Below are positions 8,438 through 16,668 of a stretch of DNA of 64,000 bases, one piece after another; positions within the stretch are counted from its first letter, which is position 1, and the number at the start of each line of letters is the position of its first letter. A program made the position numbers and the translations under genes. The notes below the pieces were generated by a model. That model worked only from the letters and a program-made list of their open reading frames with translations. It made no database searches and was not told where the DNA came from. Source of the DNA: G963665925 sp963665925 (GTDB taxonomy: Bacteria > Bacillota > Clostridia > Peptostreptococcales > Acidaminobacteraceae); the NCBI GenBank assembly GCA_963665925.1, contig OY762511.1, positions 4,650,001 through 4,714,000 of the forward strand. Reading direction: 5' to 3'.

Positions 8438-9337
8438 CTATATTTTCCGCCTGTGGATCAAATTGTAATAAGCACCGATCAGGTTGGCGTCATTGAAGTG
8501 CGCACAGGTGTCAATATGCGGCCTTACGGTGGCATTATTAAGCTGTTCATATATGATGTCCAGCTTAGCTTCTATGGATTTGACAAAATCAGGCCTTCTG
8601 CTGATGCCTCCTCCAAGCAGAATAATCTCAGGGTCAATACTGTATTGAATGTTATGAATGCCCATGGCCAGGAGCATATAGAAGCGTTCAATTTCTTTGA
8701 TTGAAACTGCATCGCCTAAATCTGCCCTATCAAAAATATCACGTCCTGATAAGGCGTGAGCGTCACCCTTTTGGGCTATTACACGTGAAACAAGCGCCGC
8801 TACCGATCCTTGTTCACTCCATGTTCCAATACGGGATGATTGCGCATCGTAAACCATAAGACCGTATCCAAACTCCCCTCCGTGCAGGTTGGCACCCTTC
8901 TTAATTGCCCTGTTTTCTATGAGTGCACCGCCAATACCCGTGCCACATACGACAACAGCGAGACTTGAATAGGATACCCCAGCACCAGCATATGCTTCAG
9001 CAAGCGCCGCACAGTTCCCGTCGTTCTCTATTTCGACAGGCCTGTGCAAGCGTTCTTCCACAAGTTGTCTCAGATTTATATTTTTCACATACTTAAGGGC
9101 ACCCTCACTTGTCACGCGCCCTGCATCCGCATCTGTAACTGCCGGAATACTCATTCCCACACCGCGTACATCGCCATAGGTAAGCGTGATTTTTTCATAG
9201 ACTGTTTCAATATGGTCCAGCATACCTTCAAGACTTCGAGCTGCTGGATCCTCTGACTTGAAACAAATCTCTCCTTGTTGATTAAGAACACCGTATTTTG
9301 TTGACGTTCCGCCAAAATCAAATATCAAATAGGACAT
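8438..9337 (-). CDS. bglK: ROK-family kinase, probable ATP-dependent beta-glucoside kinase (BglK-like)
   Basis: This 299-residue ROK kinase has a phosphate-1 loop (DFGGTSTKYG at about 5-14), IENDGNCAALAEAYAG in the middle and a phosphate-2 loop (VVCGTGIGGALI). The sugar-contacting GEFGYGL motif and a C-terminal ILLGGGISRRP complete the set. The zinc-binding CxCGxxGCxE motif of typical ROK glucokinases and repressors is absent, as in Listeria and Klebsiella BglK. The protein resembles BglK along its length, including GEFGY and GGGISRRPDF. BglK phosphorylates imported beta-glucoside disaccharides at C6. The ATG follows GGAGGG and lies 2 bases beyond the glycosidase stop, so the genes are translationally coupled. 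Glucokinase activity is the alternative. Confidence 0.85.
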   Translation of the reverse strand: MSYLIFDFGGTSTKYGVLNQQGEICFKSEDPAARSLEGMLDHIETVYEKITLTYGDVRGVGMSIPAVTDADAGRVTSEGALKYVKNINLRQLVEERLHRPVEIENDGNCAALAEAYAGAGVSYSSLAVVVCGTGIGGALIENRAIKKGANLHGGEFGYGLMVYDAQSSRIGTWSEQGSVAALVSRVIAQKGDAHALSGRDIFDRADLGDAVSIKEIERFYMLLAMGIHNIQYSIDPEIILLGGGISRRPDFVKSIEAKLDIIYEQLNNATVRPHIDTCAHFNDANLIGAYYNLIHRRKI

Positions 9338-9338
9338 A

Positions 9339-10799
9339 TCAACCCTCCATCTCGTGTTCTGACATCTGTGCACTTAAGTAGGTCTCAAGAGGCAAGCACC
9401 CCTGTTTCTCAATCACTTTCCCATACCAGTGATAAGACGCTTTGGGCGTGCGTTTCAAGGTGCCGCCTTCGTAGTCTATGTGCACAAGACCATACCGCTT
9501 TCTGTATCCGTTTAGCCAGCTCAGAAGGTCAGTAAATGACCATACACAGTATCCAAGCAAATCCACACCCGCTTCAATGGCTGCCCCGCACGCTGAAATA
9601 TGGCTGTCCAAGAACCGTATTCTCTCCGTATCCCTCACAGCGCCTACAGCATCTTGTCTATCAAAGAAGCCGAGTCCATTTTCACTAATCAGAAGAGGGA
9701 GCCCATAGCGTGTCTGCAGTTCCAAAAGACCGTAGCGCATGCCATCCGGATCAATCGCCCAGTCCCAATCCGTATACTCAAGCTTGTCATTTTTTACAAA
9801 CTTATAAAGGCCAGGAACACCACTTTCCTTTTGACTGCCCTTTTTGCCTGACGTATTCATAACAGCTGTACCTACACCATCCAGGGGATTATGGGCAATC
9901 AGAGCTGTCTGATAATAATTTATACCTATGAAATCAACCAGTCCCGCAGATACCTTAAGAAGTGCATCATCTTCAGGTTCAGTCTCCAGCGTTATCCCAT
10001 GACTTTGGTAATACGCGACTGCTTCTTTCGGATAAACACCCCTGTAGTAGATATCCATAAAGTACCAGGGTCCTGTTGCATAATAGTTTTCAAGCGCCTT
10101 GGCATCCCGACTGGAGCCAGACCTTGCATAGGCAGGTGAAAACGCAATGCTCGACCCAATGATTCCATCCTGACCCAGTGCCTTATACTTCAGAACAGCC
10201 TTGGCATGTGCGAGGGCCGTATGGTGATAGGCCTGCAAATACGCTTTTTCGTCCTTAATCCCCGGCGGATGGATCCCCAACATATAACCTTGATGTGTGA
10301 ATATATTGGGCTCATTGATAACAATCCAGTGCTTGACTCTATCACCAAAGGCTTTGAAACAAACCTCCGCATAGGCTTCGAAATCTTCAACAATTCTGCG
10401 AGAAATCCAGCCGCCATATTCTTCCTGAAGCGCCTGTGGCAGATCCCAGTGGTAGAGTGTTACTAACGGTACAATATCAGCTTCAAGCAACCTGTCTATC
10501 AGCCTATTATAGAAGGCAATGCCGCTTGTATTGACAGGGCCCCTGCCCTCTGGCAAAATACGCGTCCATGCAATGGAAAACCGATATGCCTTTAACCCCA
10601 TTTCTGCCATAAGGCGCACATCTTCTTCCATTCGGTGATAGTGATCCGCTGCCACATCCCCATTTGTACCCGCATAGGTTTTTCCGGGTTCATGCGCCCA
10701 AACATCCCATACCGATACGCCTTTTCCATCTGTCCTAAAGGCACCTTCAATCTGATAAGCTGCGGATGCAGCCCCCCATAGAAAATCATCCTTAAACAT
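9339..10799 (-). CDS. GH1 glycosidase with 6-phospho-beta-glycosidase signature
   Basis: This 486-residue family 1 glycoside hydrolase has its acid/base Glu163 in INEP and its nucleophile Glu373 in ISENG, in a complete (beta/alpha)8 sequence. In the loop after the nucleophile, Ser427, Lys434 and Tyr436 (DLLSWLNGYRKRYG) occupy the spacing of the Ser-Lys-Tyr triad that binds the 6-phosphate in LacG-type enzymes. Plain beta-glucosidases usually have Glu-Trp at the first position. The enzyme therefore probably cleaves 6-phospho-beta-glucosides in the cytoplasm. ATG at 10799 follows GGAGG and sits one base past the YesL stop. The next gene encodes the kinase that would make its substrate. Confidence 0.9.
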   Translation of the reverse strand: MFKDDFLWGAASAAYQIEGAFRTDGKGVSVWDVWAHEPGKTYAGTNGDVAADHYHRMEEDVRLMAEMGLKAYRFSIAWTRILPEGRGPVNTSGIAFYNRLIDRLLEADIVPLVTLYHWDLPQALQEEYGGWISRRIVEDFEAYAEVCFKAFGDRVKHWIVINEPNIFTHQGYMLGIHPPGIKDEKAYLQAYHHTALAHAKAVLKYKALGQDGIIGSSIAFSPAYARSGSSRDAKALENYYATGPWYFMDIYYRGVYPKEAVAYYQSHGITLETEPEDDALLKVSAGLVDFIGINYYQTALIAHNPLDGVGTAVMNTSGKKGSQKESGVPGLYKFVKNDKLEYTDWDWAIDPDGMRYGLLELQTRYGLPLLISENGLGFFDRQDAVGAVRDTERIRFLDSHISACGAAIEAGVDLLGYCVWSFTDLLSWLNGYRKRYGLVHIDYEGGTLKRTPKASYHWYGKVIEKQGCLPLETYLSAQMSEHEMEG

Positions 10800-10800
10800 G

Positions 10801-11403
10801 CTAAGCCTCCACCTGATGATCCATATCAATTCTAACCAGTGCCAAACTCAGCACATAATCTGAGAGCAGGAAAAACATTCCCGGCAAAATGAACAAATGT
10901 ATGGCTGGTATATACCTGCCTATTTCAAAGCCAGCCACAAGACTCCCCATGATCCCGAGTGAGAGCAAGAGATTTCTGTTCGCAATGATCCAAGCGGTCT
11001 TAAGTGCGCGCATGCTCCCAACCTCAAATATTGCAATGACTTGGAATGTAAACAGTACGACCATGGCAGTCTGAAAAAGAAGTGGCCACTGAATCATCCA
11101 TAAAATACTTTTCAAAGCACTCGTCGGAACGGTGCCTAGCAGGTTATATACCACGCCCCCACCAAACAGGAGTATGCCAATCCATACTTTTGTTGCTGAA
11201 ACAAAGCTCGTCTTGAACCTTTCAAAAAAGGTGCTGAACTGCGGCCGTTCACCGCCAACACGGGCCTGATGCGCAAGATAGGCACATGCCGAAGCAGACG
11301 CTCCTGCCGTTATGACAGGCAGGCTGAAAATGACAAACAGACTGCTTATATACATGAGTCTGTAAATCCACTCCGTAATGTTCTTTAAGCTCAAATGCTT
11401 CAT
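10801..11403 (-). CDS. YesL family (DUF624) membrane protein
   Basis: This 200-residue protein has about five hydrophobic segments and the YesL-type N-terminal region (WIYRLMYISSLFVIFSLPVITAG). DUF624 proteins are regularly encoded in carbohydrate ABC operons together with YesM/YesN regulators. Their exact function is not established, though a role in uptake is often assumed. It has a GGAGGTGAG ribosome site. It lies between the sugar-binding lipoprotein gene and the glycosidase gene and is almost abutted to the latter. Confidence 0.85.
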   Translation of the reverse strand: MKHLSLKNITEWIYRLMYISSLFVIFSLPVITAGASASACAYLAHQARVGGERPQFSTFFERFKTSFVSATKVWIGILLFGGGVVYNLLGTVPTSALKSILWMIQWPLLFQTAMVVLFTFQVIAIFEVGSMRALKTAWIIANRNLLLSLGIMGSLVAGFEIGRYIPAIHLFILPGMFFLLSDYVLSLALVRIDMDHQVEA

Positions 11404-11436
11404 AACTCACCTCCACGATCACCTAACCTAAAGTGA

Positions 11437-11460
11437 ACCTGACGCGTATCCGCGCCAGGT
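11437..11460 (-). other. Intercistronic hairpin after the binding-protein gene
   Basis: A 10-bp stem ACCTGGCGCG/CGCGTCAGGT with a four-base loop lies between the binding-protein and yesL genes. No T-run follows, so it looks like a transcript-stabilising or partial-attenuation hairpin. That would make the binding protein more abundant than the downstream products. Confidence 0.55.
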
Positions 11461-11471
11461 CCATAATACCT

Positions 11472-12974
11472 CTATTTATTTGCTTCCAGCCATGCGTCCA
11501 GCTGACGCTGTTTTTCGGCGATAATCTTATCAGATCCCGCTTCCTTAAACGCAGCAATTGCCTTAGGCAGATATTCATCCGGATCGACAGTCCCTGTTTC
11601 CAGTGCAGGCACATACTGACTCCAAACATTGTTGCACGCCGCAATCTCATTCTTCACTTTAGAAGGATCAAAGATAAAACCAAGTGTGTTGGTTCCTTGC
11701 GCAGCACCATTGAAGGCTTTGAACTTATCCCATTTTTCAGAGTCTTCGTTGGTCCATAGGTAATTGATAAACTGGTTACCGAACATCCATGGCGTTCCAG
11801 GATTGTACTTGTCACTTTCAGGACCCGGCTCGATAATTTGCTCGCCCTTCTTGACATAGTGCGTTCCCTCAATTCCAAAGTTGATCAGGTTGTTGAAGTA
11901 GCTGTCTGTATTGAACAGTTCAAGGACCATCATCGCACGTTCAGGATGCTCCGATGTCGATGAAATCGCCTGCATCGAACCCGATGTGTCACGGTTGGAA
12001 ATGATCGGCTCTGTGATTTCAAGCTGAACCCATTCATAGCCTGTAGATATGGTCATTTCATCAGCTTTGCCCGGCTTGAGAGATTTTACTGAAGCGAAAA
12101 TCTTGCCTGCTGCCAAATCCGCATTGAAATCTGTCACTGTTGCGGCATCTTTTCTTATAAAACCTTTTTCATAGTAATCATGCATCGTTTTGAAATGATT
12201 GTAAGTATCTTGTGACTCAAACTCATTGAATACTTTCATGTCCCCTGAATCGTTCCATACAACGCCTGGATATTTATCATCTCCGATTCTGTCAAAATCC
12301 ATGAGCTTGAATGGTGATTCGCCGTCAAGGGCTTCAAGCGCGTAAACGCCCGGCTCATTTTCTCTGATAACTTGAAGCAGTGGTTCCAGCGCTTCAAGGG
12401 TCGTTACATTCTCAATACTGAGGTCATACCTGTCGAGAAGGTCCTTTCGAATGATAAATCCCCACTGGTGAGCTTTTTCCTTATTCGCTGGAATGGCGTA
12501 GTTCACACCGTCGATTTCCGAGCCAGATAGAAAATCTGCACCCAGCATTTCTTTAGTTTTTGGTGCATATGCATCAAAGAGATCATTCAGCGGCACGAAT
12601 GCACCTTTAACAGCCTGCTGTTGATAGTTGTTCGTCCATGAGGACGTAAAGCAAATATCGAATTGCTCTCTTGCCGCAATCATGGTTCGCATTTTCTGAT
12701 CATAGCTTCCCCAGTCGTAGCATTGAAGCGTCAGATCTACATTCAGACCTTTTCGCTCCAGGTAAGCATTTGCTGCATCTTCAATTGCCCCTACATCTTC
12801 CTGCTGTCCGTTTCCAATAAAATACCAGGTCAGGTCCACTTGCTCCAGAGCGTCAGATGCCCCGTTGTCCTGTGATCCACTTCCCGATGCCTGTTCATTC
12901 CCCGTTGATGCGCAGCCTGCCAGCGTCGCCAGCATCATGACCATTGCCATCAATAAACTCAGTGCTTTTTTCAT
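11472..12974 (-). CDS. Carbohydrate ABC transporter substrate-binding lipoprotein
   Basis: This 500-residue protein begins with a lipoprotein signal (MKKALSLLMAMVMMLATLAG) and the lipobox cysteine at residue 21, followed by a serine/glycine-rich linker. The remainder looks like an LplA-type family 1 extracellular solute-binding protein. Its C-terminal region resembles the DUF3502 domain that such proteins often carry (NPGTPWMFGNQF region). It would capture a sugar or oligosaccharide outside the membrane and deliver it to the two permeases encoded upstream. GGGGAG precedes the ATG. Together with the downstream BglK-like kinase and GH1 enzyme, beta-glucosides are the likeliest substrates. No ATPase gene is present, so a shared MsmX-type ATPase elsewhere is expected. 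Confidence 0.9.
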   Translation of the reverse strand: MKKALSLLMAMVMMLATLAGCASTGNEQASGSGSQDNGASDALEQVDLTWYFIGNGQQEDVGAIEDAANAYLERKGLNVDLTLQCYDWGSYDQKMRTMIAAREQFDICFTSSWTNNYQQQAVKGAFVPLNDLFDAYAPKTKEMLGADFLSGSEIDGVNYAIPANKEKAHQWGFIIRKDLLDRYDLSIENVTTLEALEPLLQVIRENEPGVYALEALDGESPFKLMDFDRIGDDKYPGVVWNDSGDMKVFNEFESQDTYNHFKTMHDYYEKGFIRKDAATVTDFNADLAAGKIFASVKSLKPGKADEMTISTGYEWVQLEITEPIISNRDTSGSMQAISSTSEHPERAMMVLELFNTDSYFNNLINFGIEGTHYVKKGEQIIEPGPESDKYNPGTPWMFGNQFINYLWTNEDSEKWDKFKAFNGAAQGTNTLGFIFDPSKVKNEIAACNNVWSQYVPALETGTVDPDEYLPKAIAAFKEAGSDKIIAEKQRQLDAWLEANK

Positions 12975-13015
12975 TTAAATCTCCCCTCATTCATCATGTG
13001 TATTATTAAAGCCTA

Positions 13016-13960
13016 TTAGCCTTTAACCGACCCGACAGTCAAACCTGCCACAAAATACTTCTGAAAGAATGGATATGCGAATATGATTGGACCTATGGCA
13101 ATAATCGCCATTGCCATACGCGCCGTTTGTGATGGAATATTTGAAAGCAGTTCCGATACATTGCCAAGTGTGTTGGACTGAGAGACCAGGTAGGTAATGC
13201 TTCTGTCCACCCGGTACATCATGTACTGCAAATTGAACAGCTTCTCATCTGTTATGAAAAGCAGTGGCGAGTACCAGTCATTCCAGTAAAATAGAACATT
13301 GAAAAGTCCGATTGTTGCCAGGGATGGTTTGGAAAGCGGCAGGACAATCCGTGCAAAGATTGTAAATTCGCTTGCCCCATCAATTTTTGCCGCCTCAATA
13401 ATGCTCAGTGGAATTGTCGTCTGGAAAAAGGTCCGCATAATCAATACATAAAGCGGTGTAAACAACCCTGGAAGAATCATTGCAAACACCGTATTTTTGA
13501 GATGGAGTACATTGACGTAGACCATATACCAGGGCACAAGTCCGGCATTGAACAGCATTGTAAAGAATACGAGAAAGGTAAACAGCTTTCTGTGCTCAAA
13601 ATCCTTTCTCGACAAGGGATATGCATAAAGCGCAATAACCATAAGGCTCATGAGACTACCCACGATGGTGACAAACAGGGTTACCCCATATGCCCGAAGA
13701 ATGTCTGCAGCATCCTTAAGGACATACCTGTAAGCCTCAAAGCTGATTTCAGATGGAATCAGTTTATAGCCAACCTGACTGATGACCGTTTCATTGGTAA
13801 TTGAAACCGAAATGACCAGCAGGATTGGAAATATGCAGGCAGCGGATGCCAGAAGCATTACGACATTGAGCAGGATATCGGTGCTTTTCTTAATCTTTAT
13901 CGCTTGCTCAAGATTATCTGACTTTGAAATTTTTCTTTTAAGTGTCAACGTGTTCTGCAT
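13016..13960 (-). CDS. Carbohydrate ABC transporter permease (LplC/YtcP type)
   Basis: This 314-residue inner-membrane permease has six hydrophobic segments and the MalG-type EAA loop (IIEAAKIDGASEFTIFARI) near residues 210-230. It also ends as family members do, with FFQKYFVAGLTVGSVKG. It pairs with the other permease 9 bases upstream to form the translocation pore for the sugar delivered by the binding lipoprotein. A glycine-rich ribosome site (GGAGGCAAC) precedes the ATG. Confidence 0.93.
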   Translation of the reverse strand: MQNTLTLKRKISKSDNLEQAIKIKKSTDILLNVVMLLASAACIFPILLVISVSITNETVISQVGYKLIPSEISFEAYRYVLKDAADILRAYGVTLFVTIVGSLMSLMVIALYAYPLSRKDFEHRKLFTFLVFFTMLFNAGLVPWYMVYVNVLHLKNTVFAMILPGLFTPLYVLIMRTFFQTTIPLSIIEAAKIDGASEFTIFARIVLPLSKPSLATIGLFNVLFYWNDWYSPLLFITDEKLFNLQYMMYRVDRSITYLVSQSNTLGNVSELLSNIPSQTARMAMAIIAIGPIIFAYPFFQKYFVAGLTVGSVKG

Positions 13961-13969
13961 GTTGCCTCC

Positions 13970-14872
13970 TTACATCAGTGCCTGGTCGGGGTCTATTCTA
14001 CGGACAATATAATTCGATACCATGACGAGCGTGAAGCCGACAACCGCTTGGTACATACCACTTGCAGCAGCCATCCCGATATCACCGGATTGAGTCAGAG
14101 CCCGGTAGACATATGTGTCTATGACGTTTGTCACGTTATAGAGCACACCCATGTTTTTCGGAATGTTCCAGAAAAGCCCGAAATCTCCGTAAAAGATCCG
14201 ACCGACCTTGAGCAGTGTCAAAATGGTGATGACAGGCGATATTGTTGGAATTGTAATATGCCGGATCTGCTGCCAGCGCGAAGCGCCATCGACTGCCGCC
14301 GCCTCATACATTGACTTGTCTATGGATACAATCGCAGCAAGATAGATGATGCTGTCGTAACCTGTCCATTTCCATGTGTTTACGATGACAAGTATAAAGG
14401 GCCATACCGCCGGTTCCGTATACCAGTTGACCGGATCGAACCCCCAGTCTTTCATCAGACCATTCAGAGCCCCCATATCCACACTGAGCAGTGAGAATAC
14501 CAGGTAACTCACAACCACCCATGACAGGAAATAGGGCAAGAAGAAAATGGATTGATACACCTTTGCCAGCTTTTGATTTCGAAGTTCTGCCAACCCGATT
14601 GCAAGTGCCAGTGCAACAGTCACCGATATCAATATGAAGGCCATATTGTACAGCAGGGTGTTGCGCGTAATCACAAATGCCTGGTCGGAACTGAACAGAT
14701 ACTCGAAGTTTCCGAGTCCAACCCAGTCGCTTCCCATAAAGCCCTTCGCATAGTTGTAATCTTTAAATGCGAGGAGCAGACCACCCATTGGCAAATAGTT
14801 GTTTGCTATAAGCGCGAGCAGTCCCGGAATCAACATGAGGTAGAGCGGAAGGTTTCTTTTAATGGATTTCAT
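13970..14872 (-). CDS. Carbohydrate ABC transporter permease (LplB type), first gene of the operon
   Basis: This 300-residue permease has six hydrophobic segments and an EAA loop (MYEAAAVDGASRWQQIRHI) near 200-220. The N-terminus (KRNLPLYLMLIPGLLALI) and the LLLAFKDYNYAKG segment are typical of LplB/YteP-type permeases. It is the first gene of the six-gene beta-glucoside operon and has a GAGGTGA ribosome site. A cre-like site and a bipartite motif shared with the neighbouring sensor operon lie upstream. Confidence 0.92.
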   Translation of the reverse strand: MKSIKRNLPLYLMLIPGLLALIANNYLPMGGLLLAFKDYNYAKGFMGSDWVGLGNFEYLFSSDQAFVITRNTLLYNMAFILISVTVALALAIGLAELRNQKLAKVYQSIFFLPYFLSWVVVSYLVFSLLSVDMGALNGLMKDWGFDPVNWYTEPAVWPFILVIVNTWKWTGYDSIIYLAAIVSIDKSMYEAAAVDGASRWQQIRHITIPTISPVITILTLLKVGRIFYGDFGLFWNIPKNMGVLYNVTNVIDTYVYRALTQSGDIGMAAASGMYQAVVGFTLVMVSNYIVRRIDPDQALM

Positions 14873-14910
14873 GTGTTCACCTCACCTATAAGTTCTGTAA
14901 ACATCGTATA

Positions 14911-14926
14911 GGAAAACGCTTTTTCA
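14911..14926 (-). promoter_or_regulatory. Possible cre (CcpA) site upstream of the transport operon
   Basis: GGAAAACGCTTTTTCA matches the Bacillus cre consensus TGWAARCGYTWNCW at 12 of 14 positions when centred on CG. It lies about 40 bases before the first permease ATG, where CcpA could block transcription when preferred sugars are present. This rests on a motif match only. Confidence 0.4.
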
Positions 14927-14955
14927 ATGAATGGACTGACTTGCCAGCTTTGTTC

Positions 14956-14993
14956 ACTCTGTTGTCAGATATTTCGCAAAATAGTGCAACAAA
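14956..14993. promoter_or_regulatory. Bipartite motif copy A, probable YesN-type regulator site
   Basis: ACTCTGTTGTC-16-AGTGCAACAAA. The same two 11-base boxes, with a 15-base gap, occur at 19809-19845 upstream of the sensor operon. The inner TGTTG and CAACA form an imperfect inverted repeat. This copy lies 84 bases upstream of the first permease gene and touches the A/T run of the terminator from the sensor operon. It is best explained as a binding site for the AraC-type response regulator encoded next door. Confidence 0.6.
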
Positions 14994-15027
14994 AAAACAC
15001 ACTGCGTTCAAGAGAGGCGCAGTGTGC
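14990..15027 (-). terminator. Terminator of the sensor operon
   Basis: A 9-bp perfect stem CACACTGCG/CGCAGTGTG is followed on the minus strand by eight or more T residues. It lies 37 bases after the response-regulator stop codon. Confidence 0.88.
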
Positions 15028-15063
15028 AAAAATATCCACTTTTATTTTGAAAGTGAGGACATC

Positions 15064-16668
15064 CTATTCAATTTCTTTTTCCCTGAACTGTGTCGGCGGG
15101 ACACCCACGTTCTTTTTAAAGAGTCTTGAAAAATAATGGGGATCTGAAATCCCCACCTGAATGGCGATTTCATAAAGCTTCATGTCTGTATCGGTCAGGA
15201 ATGACTTGGCTTTTTCCATTCTAAAGTCTGTCAGATGCTCAGAAAAGTTCCTGCCGGTCTCCTTCTTGAAAAGTCGGCTCAAATAATAGGTCGAAATGTT
15301 CACGTACTCTGCGACCTCCTTCAAGGAGATATTTTCACTATAATGCATTTCCATGTACTTTTTTGCCTTCAGCACAAGACTGTCAATATTCTCGGTTTGA
15401 GCCGCATGTCTGTTTTTGGCCACGTCTGCAGACCATATGCTAAGGAGCTCAAACACTGCGTCTACCCCTCTGGACTGTGTCAGGGCCTTTTGAATTTTCA
15501 TAGCATCCATTTTGAATGCCGCAAGCTCCAAGTCAGAATGGATGAGCACATAATTCAGCACATCATAAGTCAGCCGTACAATAAAGTCCTGTATGTCAAA
15601 TGCCTTAAAGCAATAGGTTTCTTCATAGGAAACCTTGATTTTTCCAAGGATATCATGGACCGCGTCAATATTTCCAACCTTGACAGCCTGTAAAAAGGGC
15701 TCCTGATACATGGCAATCACACCAATATCATCGTACTTTTCTGTAAGAAAATCCTGTGCAAGAAGAATGGCGCCGTCCCCTAAATAGTGTTTGTATTCAA
15801 TGGTCTTCATGCACTCACTCGCCTTCTGGTAAAGCTCTGATATTTTGGTACCATGCGTGCTGAGGGCACCATCGAACTCAATATCAAAAACATCCTTGAC
15901 CATTTCCATGAAGTTCTCAATACCTTCCATAATCCGATCAACATCCAGCAGGTCTTCATGACCGTCACTTGCCTGCATGATGAACAGAATGCGCTTATTT
16001 CCAATATCGATTGGCGTCACTTGAAGTTGACTTCCAAAAGTCTCGACAAAAGCATTTCTTATTCCCAGCTTACTAAGCTGAAGATTGTAGGCTTCCGTGA
16101 CATCTGCAATTTCTGCGAGCAGGAGATAATAATACGACAGATGAAAATCGAACAGCTCCATATCCTTCATAAAGGCGTCATCGGTGGGGCTGACATGGAA
16201 AATAGCGTCTCTCAGGCGCTTTTCAAGCAAAATAGGACGGGCTTCGTTAAAGAGTTTCTCGAGCTTGACTATTTCCTCACTGGTCTGTTTTCTTTCGTCC
16301 AGTGTCTGCACTGCCTTATGGATACAATTCTGAATGGCACCCAGCTTTGTAGGCTTCAGCAGATAATCTGCCGCCCCAAGACGTAAGGCCTCCTGAATGT
16401 AATCAAAATTTCTATACCCAGTCAAGACGATAATCTGCGCCTTTGGAACAGCACTGAGGGTTTCCCGAATCATATCCAGTCCATTCATCTCTGGCATATA
16501 GATATCTGTCAGAATGATATCCGGTCTATGCTCTAAAATCAGATTTTTGCCTTCAATGCCGTTTGCAGCTTCTCCCACAATACGGCATCCGAACCCTTCC
16601 CAGCCTATTACATTGATAATCCCTTTGCGAACCACGGGTTCATCATCGATAATGAGCACCTTATACAT
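15064..16668 (-). CDS. YesN-type response regulator (receiver plus AraC helix-turn-helix)
   Basis: This 534-residue protein has an N-terminal receiver domain with acidic pair Asp8-Asp9, phospho-acceptor Asp55 in LTDIYMPEMNG and Lys in LLKPTKLG. A long middle region of no known catalytic type follows, and the protein ends in an AraC-type double helix-turn-helix (about 430-534, with YLSRLFKKETGRNFSEHLTDFR and VGISDPHYFSRLFKKNVG). ATG at 16668 overlaps the kinase gene by 8 bases and follows a G-rich ribosome site; upstream open codons lie inside the kinase gene. It probably activates both the transport operon and its own operon through the shared motif. Confidence 0.93.
   Translation of the reverse strand: MYKVLIIDDEPVVRKGIINVIGWEGFGCRIVGEAANGIEGKNLILEHRPDIILTDIYMPEMNGLDMIRETLSAVPKAQIIVLTGYRNFDYIQEALRLGAADYLLKPTKLGAIQNCIHKAVQTLDERKQTSEEIVKLEKLFNEARPILLEKRLRDAIFHVSPTDDAFMKDMELFDFHLSYYYLLLAEIADVTEAYNLQLSKLGIRNAFVETFGSQLQVTPIDIGNKRILFIMQASDGHEDLLDVDRIMEGIENFMEMVKDVFDIEFDGALSTHGTKISELYQKASECMKTIEYKHYLGDGAILLAQDFLTEKYDDIGVIAMYQEPFLQAVKVGNIDAVHDILGKIKVSYEETYCFKAFDIQDFIVRLTYDVLNYVLIHSDLELAAFKMDAMKIQKALTQSRGVDAVFELLSIWSADVAKNRHAAQTENIDSLVLKAKKYMEMHYSENISLKEVAEYVNISTYYLSRLFKKETGRNFSEHLTDFRMEKAKSFLTDTDMKLYEIAIQVGISDPHYFSRLFKKNVGVPPTQFREKEIE

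Noticed and set aside
9339..10799. GH1 enzyme as an ordinary beta-glucosidase
   Set aside because: The Ser-Lys-Tyr phosphate-binding spacing and the BglK-like neighbour favour a 6-phospho-substrate, though this still needs an assay.
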